A stretch of 64,000 nt of DNA from Companilactobacillus nantensis DSM 16982 (GCF_001435815.1 NZ_AZFV01000004.1:1-64000), one strand, 5' to 3'; shown: positions 35,669 through 45,484, numbered from the stretch's first letter. Program-made: numbers and translations. Notes: generated by a model from the sequence alone, not told the origin.

Positions 35669-36544
35669 ATGGCTACAAATATTCCTTATATCGAATTAGC
35701 AAATGGCGTGATGGTTCCCCAAGTTGGTTTGGGAGTCTTCAGAATGGATGATGACCAAGTTTTAGATAGTGTTAAGTGGGCTATCGAAAGTGGTTACAGA
35801 CACATTGATACCGCAAGTTTCTATGACAATGAAGAAGCTGTTGGTAAAGCTATTAAAGCATCCGGTATTGATCGTAAATATCTTTTCATCACAACTAAGG
35901 TTTGGAATAACATCCGTGGATATGATGAAACAATTGCACAATTCAATAATTCATTACAAAAATTAGGTTTAGACTACTTAGACCTTTACTTGATTCACTG
36001 GCCTGCAGCAGGATTTGAAGAGAATTGGCGTGCCATGGAAGACCTCTATAAAGCAGGCAAAATTCGTGCTATCGGTGTATCCAATTTCAAGGCACACCAC
36101 ATCGAACAATTAATGAAGACAGCAACAATTGCCCCTATGGTTGACCAAATTGAGACACATCCATACTTGCAAGAAACTGACTTGCATGAATATCTTCAAG
36201 AAAAGCACATCGTTCATGAATCATGGAGTCCACTCGGTGCAGGTTTAAACAAAGTTGTGGATAACCCTGTTATTAAGGAACTTGCTGAAAAATATGGTAA
36301 GTCACCTGCTCAAGTCATCTTACGTTGGCACATTCAACGTGGCGAAGTAATTATTCCAAAATCTACTCACGAAAATCGTATCAAGGAAAATATTGATTTA
36401 TTTGATTATCACTTTGATTTGACGGCTGAAGATATGGCAAAGATTGCTACACTCGATAGTGATCAACGTGTCGGTGCTGATCCTGATGACCAAGAGTTCT
36501 TAGAAAAATCAACTACTTACACAAATCAAAACAACGCTAAGTAA
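35669..36544 (+). CDS. Aldo/keto reductase
   Basis: 291-residue NADPH-dependent reductase of the 2,5-diketo-D-gluconate reductase-like AKR group. DTASFYDNE holds the catalytic Asp and Tyr, TTKVWN the Lys, and DLYLIHWPAAG the His. AIGVSNF and the cofactor-binding IPKSTHENRIKEN follow. AGGAGG site. Divergent from phnD; a TATAAT -10 element is seen at 35634. Substrate unknown. Confidence 0.92.
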   Translation: MATNIPYIELANGVMVPQVGLGVFRMDDDQVLDSVKWAIESGYRHIDTASFYDNEEAVGKAIKASGIDRKYLFITTKVWNNIRGYDETIAQFNNSLQKLGLDYLDLYLIHWPAAGFEENWRAMEDLYKAGKIRAIGVSNFKAHHIEQLMKTATIAPMVDQIETHPYLQETDLHEYLQEKHIVHESWSPLGAGLNKVVDNPVIKELAEKYGKSPAQVILRWHIQRGEVIIPKSTHENRIKENIDLFDYHFDLTAEDMAKIATLDSDQRVGADPDDQEFLEKSTTYTNQNNAK

Positions 36545-36572
36545 CCTAATAATTTAGAAAAAATATCAAAAT

Positions 36573-36626
36573 CAAAAAAGCATCTATTAAAAGTGAATCA
36601 AATCACTTTTTAATAGATGCTTTTTG
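36573..36626. terminator. Bidirectional terminator
   Basis: Long perfect stem AGCATCTATTAAAA.GTGA / TCACTTTTTAATAGATGCT with A and T tracts on either side. Confidence 0.9.
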
Positions 36627-36685
36627 CTATATTTTTTTGAAGCCAATTAATTTACTGCAATCATTGATAGAAATTGACCAAGAGA

Positions 36686-36712
36686 TTAATACACTAGCCG
36701 AATGGCGACATT
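36686..36712. repeat. Possible left-end remnant of repeat family A
   Basis: TTAATACACTAGCC followed by a GG-containing stretch matches the sequence at the left edge of family A copy 1 (AATACACTAGCC at 14567-14578). The rest of the element is absent. Short match, so uncertain. Confidence 0.3.
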
Positions 36713-36713
36713 A

Positions 36714-38042
36714 TCATGCAGAAATTCTTTTCAAATGATGTTCCATTGATTCGCGATAAATCCGTTTGATAGTTTTTTCATAATCGTCATTATTAACACC
36801 GAAGACAATTTTCAAATCGCTACCTTCTTGAAAGACAAAACGGACGTGAATCAAACTATTATCTAAATAATTCAAAATTTTACCTGCAATTGCAGGACGT
36901 TTACTCAATTGTAAAGATACTGCGGCAACGAGTGCAATATTTTGATTAACTTCAACTGAATCAACACCACATGTTTGCTTTAATTTTTCAATAATCACTG
37001 GCAAATGAACTGTAATATCACACTGTTGACATAAGAAACTAAATCCGTCATTACCAGAAGGTACCGAGTTAATCGCTAAATCGAACTTTTGGAAGACAGA
37101 CAAAACTTTTTGCAAGACTTCCAAATGTTTATTCAATTGATATTTTCGAATTGTAATTACAGTACAATCCTTCCGACCAGCAATTCCAGTCACAATGTGA
37201 TCATATTTCTTCTCTTCGTGGGCACTGACTACTAGTGTTCCGCCAGCTTCAGGTTGATTAGTATTCAAAATAGCTGTCGGGATATGTTTTTCTCTGACAG
37301 GACGAACTGCCTCTTCTTGGAAAACACCAATTCCCATATATGATAATTCTTGCAACTCATCATATGTCAAACTATCGATTTTTTGAGAGTGAGCCACGAT
37401 TCTAGGGTCAGCCATCAAAATACCTGAGACATCTGTCCAATTTTCGTACAATTCAGCATCAACTAAATTAGATAAAATCGAACCTGAGATATCGCTTCCA
37501 CCACGAGGCATCAAATGTACAGAGCCATTCTCATTGGCACCGTAAAAACCAGGTACTACTAGTTGAGTATGACTTGCTAAAACATTCAATAATCGCTTTT
37601 GTGATTGCGGATAGTTCAATCCTTGTTCATCAAAAATCAAAATATCTTTTGCGTCAACAAAATAATAACCTAAAAATGCTGCCATCAATTTAGCAGTTAA
37701 GTATTCACCGCGCGAAATTAAATAATCATGGGAACAATGCTGTAATTGCTGAGAAATATTTTGTAAATCATTTTCGATTTTAACAGGCAATTTCAAATCG
37801 TCTCTAATTTTTATAATGCGTTCACTGATTGATTTAAAGAGTGGGTCAGCATCATCACCGGAAGCAACTACTTGTTCCAAATCTAATAACATATCAGTTA
37901 CCTTAATCGGTTCAGAATCACTTTTTCCAGCTGCACTCACGACAACTATTTGACGACTTTTATCATTCTTAATAATCTGCTTAACCTTTTTAAATTGTCC
38001 AGCATCAGCTACTGAACTGCCTCCGAATTTAACAACTTTCAT
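36714..38042 (-). CDS. Aspartate kinase
   Basis: 442-residue aspartokinase making aspartyl phosphate, the first step to threonine, lysine and methionine. N-terminal KFGGSSVADAGQF, ATP-site GGSDISGS, and C-terminal tandem ACT domains (ITIRKYQLNKHLEVLQKVLS, VAAVSLQLSKRPAIAGKIL) that usually bind feedback amino acids. The start at 38042 follows GGGG; the longer frame overlaps hom and lacks a ribosome site. It lies 1 base after hom, so the two are co-transcribed. A threonine-sensitive isozyme is likely from context. Confidence 0.92.
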   Translation of the reverse strand: MKVVKFGGSSVADAGQFKKVKQIIKNDKSRQIVVVSAAGKSDSEPIKVTDMLLDLEQVVASGDDADPLFKSISERIIKIRDDLKLPVKIENDLQNISQQLQHCSHDYLISRGEYLTAKLMAAFLGYYFVDAKDILIFDEQGLNYPQSQKRLLNVLASHTQLVVPGFYGANENGSVHLMPRGGSDISGSILSNLVDAELYENWTDVSGILMADPRIVAHSQKIDSLTYDELQELSYMGIGVFQEEAVRPVREKHIPTAILNTNQPEAGGTLVVSAHEEKKYDHIVTGIAGRKDCTVITIRKYQLNKHLEVLQKVLSVFQKFDLAINSVPSGNDGFSFLCQQCDITVHLPVIIEKLKQTCGVDSVEVNQNIALVAAVSLQLSKRPAIAGKILNYLDNSLIHVRFVFQEGSDLKIVFGVNNDDYEKTIKRIYRESMEHHLKRISA

Positions 38043-38043
38043 A

Positions 38044-39216
38044 TTAGGCAACCCCCTGACTTGGAAGGCTGACCATAAAGGCAGCAGCATCCCTTTGTAA
38101 AACGTCTCTCATTAAACGATGCATCTCACCGACTGGAATTTGGTGAACAGCCAGATAAGCACCTTCATTTGTTGGTTGAAAATCCCCAAAAACGTCACTG
38201 ATATCAGCTTTACTACGTACTAGATAATCACCTTTAGTTAATTCGGGACAATATTCCATTTTTTTGTTAAAATCACGGCGTAAATGGCATTTCTGTTCTT
38301 TAATATCCAAAACATCTTGGACAACCGCATTTGCAGTTGGAAACATCCCGGCACCTTGACCAAAGAAATCAAGTTTACCAATCGTATCTCCGTTCAAAGA
38401 AATCAAATTGTAATTATCAGGTGTATTAGCTTCCAATGTTCGATCAAGGAATAAGGCTGGTTCAACCACATAGTCGAATTTATTACCCTTTTGATGTGTC
38501 CGACCAATTAATTTAATTGCTAGACCTTTATCTTGGAAATACTTCACATCAGCACAAGTAATATTTCGAATACCAAAGATAGGTAGATTCTGGTGATTTC
38601 GAATATCAATGTCATAGGCAATATCAGCACTGATACACAATTTGTTAGCTACATCAATCCCATCAATATCGGCACTTGGATCAGCTTCAGCATAGCCTAA
38701 ATCTTGAGCTTTCTTTAAAACCTCAACAAATGACTCACCGTTACGACTCATTTGATCCAAAATGAAATTGCTTGTACCGTTAAAAATCCCAGAAATGGCA
38801 TTAACATTATCAATTCTTAAAGCTTTTTCGAGACCTTGAATCCAAGGGATACCGCCACCAACTGAAGCTTCAAAATAAAATTTAACATTATTTTCTTCAG
38901 CTGCTTCAGTAAATTCTTTCAAGTAGCGAGCAATGACAGCCTTATTAGCTGTAATAACATGTTTTCCGTGTTGCAATGCTGCCAAAATATATTCGTGAGC
39001 TGGTTCAATCCCACCGATAGCTTCCACCACAACATCTGTTTGTTTATCATTTAAAATTTCATTCATGTCATCTGTCATTTCAGATAATAGACGAGCTTTA
39101 TTTTTTCTAATTAAGATATGACTCACAGAGAGGTTTTGCGTTTGAACATTGGCCTTCTTAATAATTTTGTACACGCCTTTTCCTACTGTTCCAAATCCTA
39201 AGATTGCAATTTTCAT
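38044..39216 (-). CDS. hom: Homoserine dehydrogenase
   Basis: 390-residue enzyme that reduces aspartate semialdehyde to homoserine. NAD-binding GFGTVGKGVY, catalytic patterns GTSNFILDQM, LGYAEADPSADIDGIDVANK and the Lys in that block; a short C-terminal ACT-like region. AGGAGG site. First gene of the minus-strand half of a divergent threonine locus. Confidence 0.94.
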   Translation of the reverse strand: MKIAILGFGTVGKGVYKIIKKANVQTQNLSVSHILIRKNKARLLSEMTDDMNEILNDKQTDVVVEAIGGIEPAHEYILAALQHGKHVITANKAVIARYLKEFTEAAEENNVKFYFEASVGGGIPWIQGLEKALRIDNVNAISGIFNGTSNFILDQMSRNGESFVEVLKKAQDLGYAEADPSADIDGIDVANKLCISADIAYDIDIRNHQNLPIFGIRNITCADVKYFQDKGLAIKLIGRTHQKGNKFDYVVEPALFLDRTLEANTPDNYNLISLNGDTIGKLDFFGQGAGMFPTANAVVQDVLDIKEQKCHLRRDFNKKMEYCPELTKGDYLVRSKADISDVFGDFQPTNEGAYLAVHQIPVGEMHRLMRDVLQRDAAAFMVSLPSQGVA

Positions 39217-39245
39217 AGGTTTAACCTCCTGTTTTCATTCTTATT

Positions 39246-39266
39246 GTGTTTACATACAGTAAACAC
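39246..39266. promoter_or_regulatory. Perfect dyad between hom and thrC
   Basis: GTGTTTAC-ATACA-GTAAACAC, a perfect 8-bp inverted repeat; a further half-site AGTTTACT occurs at about 39286. It lies in the shared promoter region of the divergent threonine genes and is a good operator candidate for an unknown regulator. No T-box is present here. Confidence 0.55.
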
Positions 39267-39326
39267 TTGTTTTTAATTTATAGACAGTTTACTATATAGA
39301 TAATTTAAAAGCAAGGAGTTAATACG

Positions 39327-40817
39327 ATGAATAACAACTATACAAGTACTCGCAGTCAAAAAATTCAAATTTCAGCTAAGGAAGCCATTAAAAAAGGCTT
39401 TGCTGACGATGGTGGGCTTTTTGTCTATCCTGAATTATCAAATCTGAAAATTAATCTCGAAGCTATGAAAGGTTTGAATTATCAGGAAATTGCACAAATC
39501 GTTCTGGAAAAGTTATTACCTGATTTCTCAGCCGCTGAAATTCAAGCAAGCATCGAAAATGCTTATGACCACAGTTTTGACACCGCCAAAATAACTCCAC
39601 TTGTTTCCGTTAATAACTTCCATGTCCTCGAACTATTTCATGGCCCAACCAGCGCTTTTAAAGATATTGGTCTTCAAATGTTACCCCAATTAATGAAACG
39701 GGTACTCAAGAAAAATAATCAAGTTATGATTTTGACTGCCACAAGTGGTGACACTGGTAAAGCAGCTTTGGAAGGATTCAAGAATCTTGATCAAACTGCA
39801 ATCACTGTTTTTTATCCCCACAATGGTGTCAGTAAAGTTCAACAACTCCAAATGGAAACAACATCCGGTAATAATACCGAAATCACAGCCATCAAAGGTA
39901 ATTTCGATGATGCCCAGAGTAATGTTAAAAAGATTTTCAATGACCAAGCCCTAAAGCAAAAATTAGGTAAGAACATCAGTCTCTCCAGCGCCAATTCGAT
40001 TAATATCGGTCGCCTAATCCCCCAAGTTGTCTACTACTTTGATGCATACTTCCAACTAGTCGAGCAAAAACAAATTAAACTTGGTCAAAAAGTCAACTTT
40101 ACTGTACCAACAGGTAACTTCGGCGATGTCTTAGCTGGTTTTTACGCAAAACAAATGGGTTTACCAGTTAATAAATTCATCGTCGCTAGCAATGCCAATA
40201 ACGTTTTAACAAAATTTTTCAACACTGGTATTTACAATCGCAATATTCCTTTCCTACAAACAGACGCGCCTAGCATGGATATCCAAATTTCAAGCAATTT
40301 TGAACGTCTCCTCTACTATAAGAGCAACGAAGATACTGATTATGTTCAAAAATTAATGTCTGAACTAGAACAAACTGGCTCTTATCAAGTATCAGCACCG
40401 ATTTTGGATGCTATTAAGGAAGATTTTTATTGTGGTTTTGCAACAGATCAAGAAATTGAAACAACTATCAAAAATGTTTATCAAAATGATAACTACTTAA
40501 TGGATCCACACACAGCCGTTGGTTACAAAGTTATGCGTGACTACCAAACAACTGACCCTGACACACCAACAATCTTACTAAGTACTGCTAGTCCTTATAA
40601 ATTTGTTCACGTTGTTACTAAAGCTGTCTTGAACAAGTCCTTTGACGACGATCATGAAGCTATGCAACAACTTCAACAATTTACTCAATTACCAATACCA
40701 AAAAACTTAGCACAAGTTTGGGATTTACCAATCTTGCATCAAGATGTTATTAATCAAGCAAATATGACAGACTACGTTTTGGAAAAAGTGGAGGATCATT
40801 TTCATGATAAAAATTAA
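39327..40817 (+). CDS. thrC: Threonine synthase
   Basis: 496-residue PLP enzyme that turns O-phosphohomoserine into threonine. TRSQKIQISAKEAIKKGFADDGGLFVY at the start, PLP Lys in GPTSAFKDIGLQ and the GDTGKAALEG phosphate loop. It is of the longer type 1 threonine synthase class. AAGGAG site. Its end overlaps the thrB start by 14 bases. Confidence 0.94.
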   Translation: MNNNYTSTRSQKIQISAKEAIKKGFADDGGLFVYPELSNLKINLEAMKGLNYQEIAQIVLEKLLPDFSAAEIQASIENAYDHSFDTAKITPLVSVNNFHVLELFHGPTSAFKDIGLQMLPQLMKRVLKKNNQVMILTATSGDTGKAALEGFKNLDQTAITVFYPHNGVSKVQQLQMETTSGNNTEITAIKGNFDDAQSNVKKIFNDQALKQKLGKNISLSSANSINIGRLIPQVVYYFDAYFQLVEQKQIKLGQKVNFTVPTGNFGDVLAGFYAKQMGLPVNKFIVASNANNVLTKFFNTGIYNRNIPFLQTDAPSMDIQISSNFERLLYYKSNEDTDYVQKLMSELEQTGSYQVSAPILDAIKEDFYCGFATDQEIETTIKNVYQNDNYLMDPHTAVGYKVMRDYQTTDPDTPTILLSTASPYKFVHVVTKAVLNKSFDDDHEAMQQLQQFTQLPIPKNLAQVWDLPILHQDVINQANMTDYVLEKVEDHFHDKN

Positions 40818-41676
40818 AGTTCCCGCTACAAGTGCTAATCTTGGCGTTGGTTTCGACTGTATGGGATTGGCCGTATCCCTTTATTCAACAGCTTCCTTTG
40901 AAAAAAATGACCAGCCATTGTCGATTATTGGTTGTGAACCCGAGTATCAAAATTCTGACAATTTAATTTATCAGGCTTTTGTTAAAGGATGTCAGTTTCT
41001 CAAGCAGGACGTGCCTAATGTCAAAATTACAATCGACAATCACATTCCCATTTCACGTGGCCTCGGAAGTTCCGCCTTTTGTATCGTTGCTGGCTTAATG
41101 GGTGCTAACGCCTGGTTTGGCAACACTCTGACTAAAGAACAATTACTCGATTTAGCTACTCAAATCGAAGGACATCCCGACAATGTTTCCCCTGCTATCT
41201 ACGGTCAATTAGGTGTCTCATTTATGAATGACGCTGACGTTCAAACCGTTCATTTTGAAGTGGACCCTAAATTACATTTTGTCGCCTTAATTCCTAATTA
41301 CCATGTCAGCACTGAAAAAGCTCGTAGCATTCTCCCAACGGAAATGTCCTATCAAACAGCTATTTATCAAATCGGCCATGCGGTTGCGCTATCTAAAGCC
41401 TTTGAATTAGGCGACTTAGCCTTGGTCAAAACTGCTATTGTCGACAAGATGCATGAACCATTTCGTTCCCAATTGATTCCCGACTATCCATCAGCTAAAG
41501 AAATTACTGAAGCAAATCATGGTGTTCTTTATATTAGCGGTAGTGGTTCAACTTTAATGGCTATCACAAAAGACGACGACGCTGCTGATAAAATTATTAC
41601 AGACGTCAAAAAAAGCTTCCCTAATTGGGAAGCTCATCATTTAACAGTTGATACTAAAGGTGCTCGTGTAATTTAA
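40804..41676 (+). CDS. thrB: Homoserine kinase
   Basis: 290-residue GHMP kinase making O-phosphohomoserine. VPATSANLGVGFDCMGLA at the start and the ATP loop PISRGLGSSAFC near residue 90. GGAGG site inside thrC. Its stop codon overlaps that of the convergent AraC gene by 4 bases, so no terminator separates them. Confidence 0.95.
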   Translation: MIKIKVPATSANLGVGFDCMGLAVSLYSTASFEKNDQPLSIIGCEPEYQNSDNLIYQAFVKGCQFLKQDVPNVKITIDNHIPISRGLGSSAFCIVAGLMGANAWFGNTLTKEQLLDLATQIEGHPDNVSPAIYGQLGVSFMNDADVQTVHFEVDPKLHFVALIPNYHVSTEKARSILPTEMSYQTAIYQIGHAVALSKAFELGDLALVKTAIVDKMHEPFRSQLIPDYPSAKEITEANHGVLYISGSGSTLMAITKDDDAADKIITDVKKSFPNWEAHHLTVDTKGARVI

Positions 41677-42521
41677 GAAATTGTCTGCAAATGTTTCCGA
41701 TACTCTAGCGGTGTTTGATGGTAACGTTCTTTGAAGGCCGCATAAAAACTTTTCTCATCGGGAAAACCGGTTTCAGCTACAATCTGAGTGAATTTATCAT
41801 CAGTCTTCTCAATCAATTCAGCTGCTTTTTGAACTCGTAAGAATGTTAAATATTTTTTAGGTGACATTCCGAGATATCGTTTAAAGAATTTGGAAAAATA
41901 AGCGTAGCTGTAATTATATTGTTTAGCCATATCTGAAAGTTGGATATCGTTTTGATAATCATTATGAAATTCAGCGATGATCTGAGAAATAACTTCCGGA
42001 ATATCACTCTTTATTTCCTTATCAACTGTAAAATTACGTACCAAAACACTTATTAATTCAACTGACATAGCTAACTGATGCAAGTGGCTATCTTCAGATG
42101 TATCGTGACATTGAAAATCATTAATATTTTTGATTAAAGCAATCAATTCATTAAAGGCAGTCAACTGGCTGTCTTTTTTTGGTGCCTTAACGAGTTCAAA
42201 ATTCTTTTGACGAACTGTTTGGGGCAAGCTGTGTCGTAACCAATCATAATTTACTAGTACCGTAATAATCCGTTGACCTGGCGTAATTATCGTATCAAAG
42301 CTATGAATTAGGCGCGAATTGATCACATACACGTCACCCTCATTTAATTGATACTCCTCGTCCTCAATAAACATTGTTCCCGGATTTCCTTTAGCAATAT
42401 AACAGATTTCAATTGCTTCATGCCAATGCGGTACAACGTACTTTTTCCCAATTGGGCGGTGATAAATACACTTAATGGGATTTGTATAATCAAACTCTAA
42501 TAATTCCATTGGTGTAGTCAT
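41673..42521 (-). CDS. AraC-family transcriptional regulator with cupin sensor
   Basis: 282 residues. An N-terminal cupin-like domain (about 20-95; VVPHWHEAIEICYIAKG) that often binds sugars precedes a C-terminal AraC double helix-turn-helix (about 180-280; SYFSKFFKRYLGMSPKKYL and ETGFPDEKSFYAAFKERYHQTPLEYR). The start at 42521 follows GAGGAGGA; the upstream TTG has no such site. It is divergent from the esterase gene, its likely but unproven target. Confidence 0.9.
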   Translation of the reverse strand: MTTPMELLEFDYTNPIKCIYHRPIGKKYVVPHWHEAIEICYIAKGNPGTMFIEDEEYQLNEGDVYVINSRLIHSFDTIITPGQRIITVLVNYDWLRHSLPQTVRQKNFELVKAPKKDSQLTAFNELIALIKNINDFQCHDTSEDSHLHQLAMSVELISVLVRNFTVDKEIKSDIPEVISQIIAEFHNDYQNDIQLSDMAKQYNYSYAYFSKFFKRYLGMSPKKYLTFLRVQKAAELIEKTDDKFTQIVAETGFPDEKSFYAAFKERYHQTPLEYRKHLQTIS

Positions 42522-42666
42522 TATCAATTCCTCCTCTTCCGACAAAAAACGGTAGTTGTATAAACAAATATAATCTTATTAAAGATATTGTAAGCGTATA
42601 CAATATGCTTGTCAATGAGATTTTACCAAATAACCACCACTTCACGCTACTATGGAGGAACAAAAA

Positions 42667-43470
42667 ATGGCACATATTCAATTAAATTACTTTTCAAATG
42701 CACTAATTAAGGATTGTCAGATGGACGTCTTGCTTCCACAAATGACTGCAGACCACCCTGACTGGGATGAGGCTAAACTAACTGACATCCCGGTACTCTA
42801 TTTATTGCACGGCATGAGCGACGACAATACTTCATGGCTCCGAAAAACTCGTTTGGAACGTCTGGTCAAAAATATTCCAATCGCTGTTATTATGCCTAAC
42901 GCTGATTTAAGTTGGTATGCCAACACTAACTACGGTCTAAATTACTACGATGCAATTGCCATTGAGTTACCACAAATAGTACATGAATTTTTCCCACAAA
43001 TTTCAACAAAACGAGAGAAGAATTTTATTATGGGTGCTTCAATGGGCGGTTACGGAGCCTACAAAATTGCCTTATCAACTAACCATTTCAGCTATGCGGC
43101 AGCTCTTTCGGGTGCTTTTAATCCGAGTGGTTCCAATACTACTTTAGAAAGTTTCCGTTCACAAAACTATTGGGATGGTGTGATCAATCAGCGGTCTGAC
43201 TTTGAAAATTCACCCGAAAACTTACTCCATGTGGTTCAACAAAAATTAGCTTTAAATGAGTCAATGCCCAAGCTTTATGCGTGGTGTGGGAAACAAGATT
43301 TTCTCTTTCAAGATAACCAAAACTTTGTTAATGATTTAACGAATTTAAAAATCTCAGTTGACGGCGAATTCACAAATGGCAAGCACGACTGGTACTACTG
43401 GGACAAGTTTTTAGAAAACGTCCTCGAATGGTTGCCAATTGGTTACGTTCCAGAAGAAAGACTTTGTTAA
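42667..43470 (+). CDS. Alpha/beta-hydrolase esterase (EstA/tributyrin esterase-like)
   Basis: 267-residue hydrolase of the esterase D/EstA group known from lactococci and lactobacilli. LLHGMSDDNTSW forms the oxyanion region, GASMGGYGA holds the nucleophilic Ser (near residue 120) and GKHDWYYWD the His. No signal peptide. The start at 42667 follows GGAGGA. Likely acts on short-chain esters; regulated perhaps by the divergent AraC protein. Confidence 0.88.
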   Translation: MAHIQLNYFSNALIKDCQMDVLLPQMTADHPDWDEAKLTDIPVLYLLHGMSDDNTSWLRKTRLERLVKNIPIAVIMPNADLSWYANTNYGLNYYDAIAIELPQIVHEFFPQISTKREKNFIMGASMGGYGAYKIALSTNHFSYAAALSGAFNPSGSNTTLESFRSQNYWDGVINQRSDFENSPENLLHVVQQKLALNESMPKLYAWCGKQDFLFQDNQNFVNDLTNLKISVDGEFTNGKHDWYYWDKFLENVLEWLPIGYVPEERLC

Positions 43471-43487
43471 AGGGGGAAATAAAAACC

Positions 43488-43513
43488 AGAAAAGACCTTA
43501 GGGTCTTTTTTAT
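43488..43513. terminator. Bidirectional terminator
   Basis: AAAAGACC / GGTCTTTT hairpin with a tight loop between the convergent esterase and deiminase-like genes. Confidence 0.75.
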
Positions 43514-44472
43514 TTGGCAAATCTATCTGGTACATCAAATGTCAGACAATGGATTGACCCACCTAGTGTCGAAATTTTACCGACATTAATTGGAATGATT
43601 TTCTTATTTGTTTGGGCAGCAACTAATTGCATCACTTTTTTATCTGACTTTAAACCGTACATCGGAAAATAAATGGCCTGTTTAGTCTCTAACATATTGA
43701 TATACAAACCCTTAGCCGACGCAATTTTCTTATCATATTGTCCTTTACTAGTATATGCAGATGGTAAAACAACAAACTTCATTTCCGGATCTTGTTTTCG
43801 AATTTGGTGTTCAATCTGCTTCAAAAATCCCGGTTCATAACTAAAATCATTAATAAATAATTTATGTGAACTAATGAATTTAACCATCCCATCACTGTGA
43901 CCTAAAACATCACCTGGTTCTTTCGAAATGATAATCACGTGCTTAATATTCAATTTATCTTGCAGTTCTTCAACAATTTCTTGCTTGGACCAATCGGGAT
44001 TGTCGTGATAAACCTGATTAGTTAAAATAACCGTCTGGTCGCCGTTCCATTGCAAATTGCCACCATCAAGAATCAAACTAGATTTACTATAACGATAACG
44101 TGATTTTAAAAACTTATTGAAACGTCCATTCAGATAATGACTATCTTTAGGTTTGAGATAATTCGGCGCATATTGAAATTTAACTAAGCGTGTCGTAACA
44201 ACTGGTGCTACATCTCGTAACCAAATATCAGGATAGTAAAAATTTTTAGTTTTAAAATTTTCTTCTTGATCAGCCAAAGTAAAGAACTTATCTTCCGAAA
44301 CAGCATTTCGTTGTAGCGATTGATTAAAATACTTCAGACTATCTTTAAATGGTTGATAATACTTATCTTCAGGATCAGGCAGACTCGTATAAATCGTTTG
44401 AGCAGATACTGAATTACTCGTTTCAAATACTGTTAAAAGTGCCAGAACCGTGGCAATAATCGTCTTCTTCAT
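43510..44472 (-). CDS. Exported agmatine/peptidyl-arginine deiminase-like protein
   Basis: 320-residue protein of the PAD_porph family (PF04371). An N-terminal signal peptide (about 1-24, MKKTIIATVLALL..NSVSAQ) has a probable Ala-x-Ala cleavage site and no lipobox. Guanidino-deiminase motifs are kept: DIWLRDVAP, LDGGNLQW, GHSDGMVKF (catalytic His and Asp) and the nucleophile in LGGSIHCLT (Cys near the C-terminus). Cytosolic agmatine deiminases lack a signal peptide; Porphyromonas peptidylarginine deiminase has one. So an extracellular agmatine or arginine-citrullinating role is possible. AGAGG site. Single gene. Confidence 0.82.
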   Translation of the reverse strand: MKKTIIATVLALLTVFETSNSVSAQTIYTSLPDPEDKYYQPFKDSLKYFNQSLQRNAVSEDKFFTLADQEENFKTKNFYYPDIWLRDVAPVVTTRLVKFQYAPNYLKPKDSHYLNGRFNKFLKSRYRYSKSSLILDGGNLQWNGDQTVILTNQVYHDNPDWSKQEIVEELQDKLNIKHVIIISKEPGDVLGHSDGMVKFISSHKLFINDFSYEPGFLKQIEHQIRKQDPEMKFVVLPSAYTSKGQYDKKIASAKGLYINMLETKQAIYFPMYGLKSDKKVMQLVAAQTNKKIIPINVGKISTLGGSIHCLTFDVPDRFAK

Positions 44473-44670
44473 TGTCATATACCTCTTTCGAAAACCAGTA
44501 TAACAGCACGTTTTTTATATTATTTTTATAAAAAATATAAAGCCAGTCTGACGCAGTAAATTCATTCTTGACAGAGGTTAGTTTAAAAAATATATATTTT
44601 TTTAATTATAAAAATTAACTATTAATCGACCGATTTAAGAAATGTTTCAATACATTTTATTAATTGCTTT

Positions 44671-44701
44671 TTAAGTCAAAATAAGTTAGTATTCAGTAAG
44701 C
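44671..44701 (+). promoter_or_regulatory. RTAAGY motifs before the first DeoR gene
   Basis: TTAAGT (44671), ATAAGT (44681) and GTAAGC (44696) precede the gene. The same RTAAGY word is repeated every 10 bp before the second DeoR gene (63136-63191), so it may be a shared operator half-site. Confidence 0.35.
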
Positions 44702-44731
44702 ACTTACATTAGCTTATTGGTGGTGATTTTT

Positions 44732-45484
44732 GTGCAAAAGGAACGTTTAGATTTAATCTTAAAAACTTTACAAGAAAAACAAACTTTAACCTTAAAAGAA
44801 ATTATTGAGCTCACGGACTCTTCTCGTGATACTGCCAGACGCGATATTGTTAAACTAACCGAGAATAATCTAGTCGAACGTAACTATGGCGGTATCAGTC
44901 TACCCAATACCTTCCAAAAATTGGATAGTTATCTCCAACGAAGTGACGACTACGTTAATGCTAAAAAGGAACTAGCTAAACGGGCTGCCGTCTTTACCAA
45001 TCAGGCTACCCAAGTTTATTTGGATGTTTCGACAACTGTGGAATTCATGCCTAAATATTTAACTAATTCCAATTTATTTGCAGTTACAAATTCCTTGGAT
45101 ATTGCCGATCAATTGCTTCGTAATTCCCCATGTAAAACGCGAATCCTTGGTGGCAATCTTGATGCTGAAAAACGTTGTGTCACCGGGACTCGACCTTGTT
45201 TGGATTTAGAAAACTACACCTTCGACTATGCTTTCTTGAGCAGTGTGGGAATTGATGAAGAAGGCATCTACTATGCTTACGACGACGATATCGACTACAA
45301 AGCTAAGATTCGCAAGCAATCCAAAAAATTAGTCTTACTTCTCGACAGCAGTAAGGTTAACGTTAAACATAATTTCAAAGTCCTCAATCTAGATCAAATT
45401 GATTACATCATTACTAACGATAATTTGCCACGAAAACTGGAAAATCGTCTATTGAAATCTAAAACACAAATGATTTATATCTAA
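44732..45484 (+). CDS. DeoR-family transcriptional regulator
   Basis: 250-residue regulator. N-terminal winged helix (about 3-55; QKERLDLILKTLQEKQTLTLKEIIELTDSSRDTARRDI) and a C-terminal sugar-phosphate-sensing domain (DVSTTVEFMPKYL, ILGGNLD). I take the GTG at 44732 as start because GGTGGTGA lies 5 bases before it and the protein then begins as DeoR proteins do. It forms a likely operon with the HAD gene 13 bases on, suggesting control of a sugar-phosphate step. Confidence 0.88.
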   Translation: MQKERLDLILKTLQEKQTLTLKEIIELTDSSRDTARRDIVKLTENNLVERNYGGISLPNTFQKLDSYLQRSDDYVNAKKELAKRAAVFTNQATQVYLDVSTTVEFMPKYLTNSNLFAVTNSLDIADQLLRNSPCKTRILGGNLDAEKRCVTGTRPCLDLENYTFDYAFLSSVGIDEEGIYYAYDDDIDYKAKIRKQSKKLVLLLDSSKVNVKHNFKVLNLDQIDYIITNDNLPRKLENRLLKSKTQMIYI

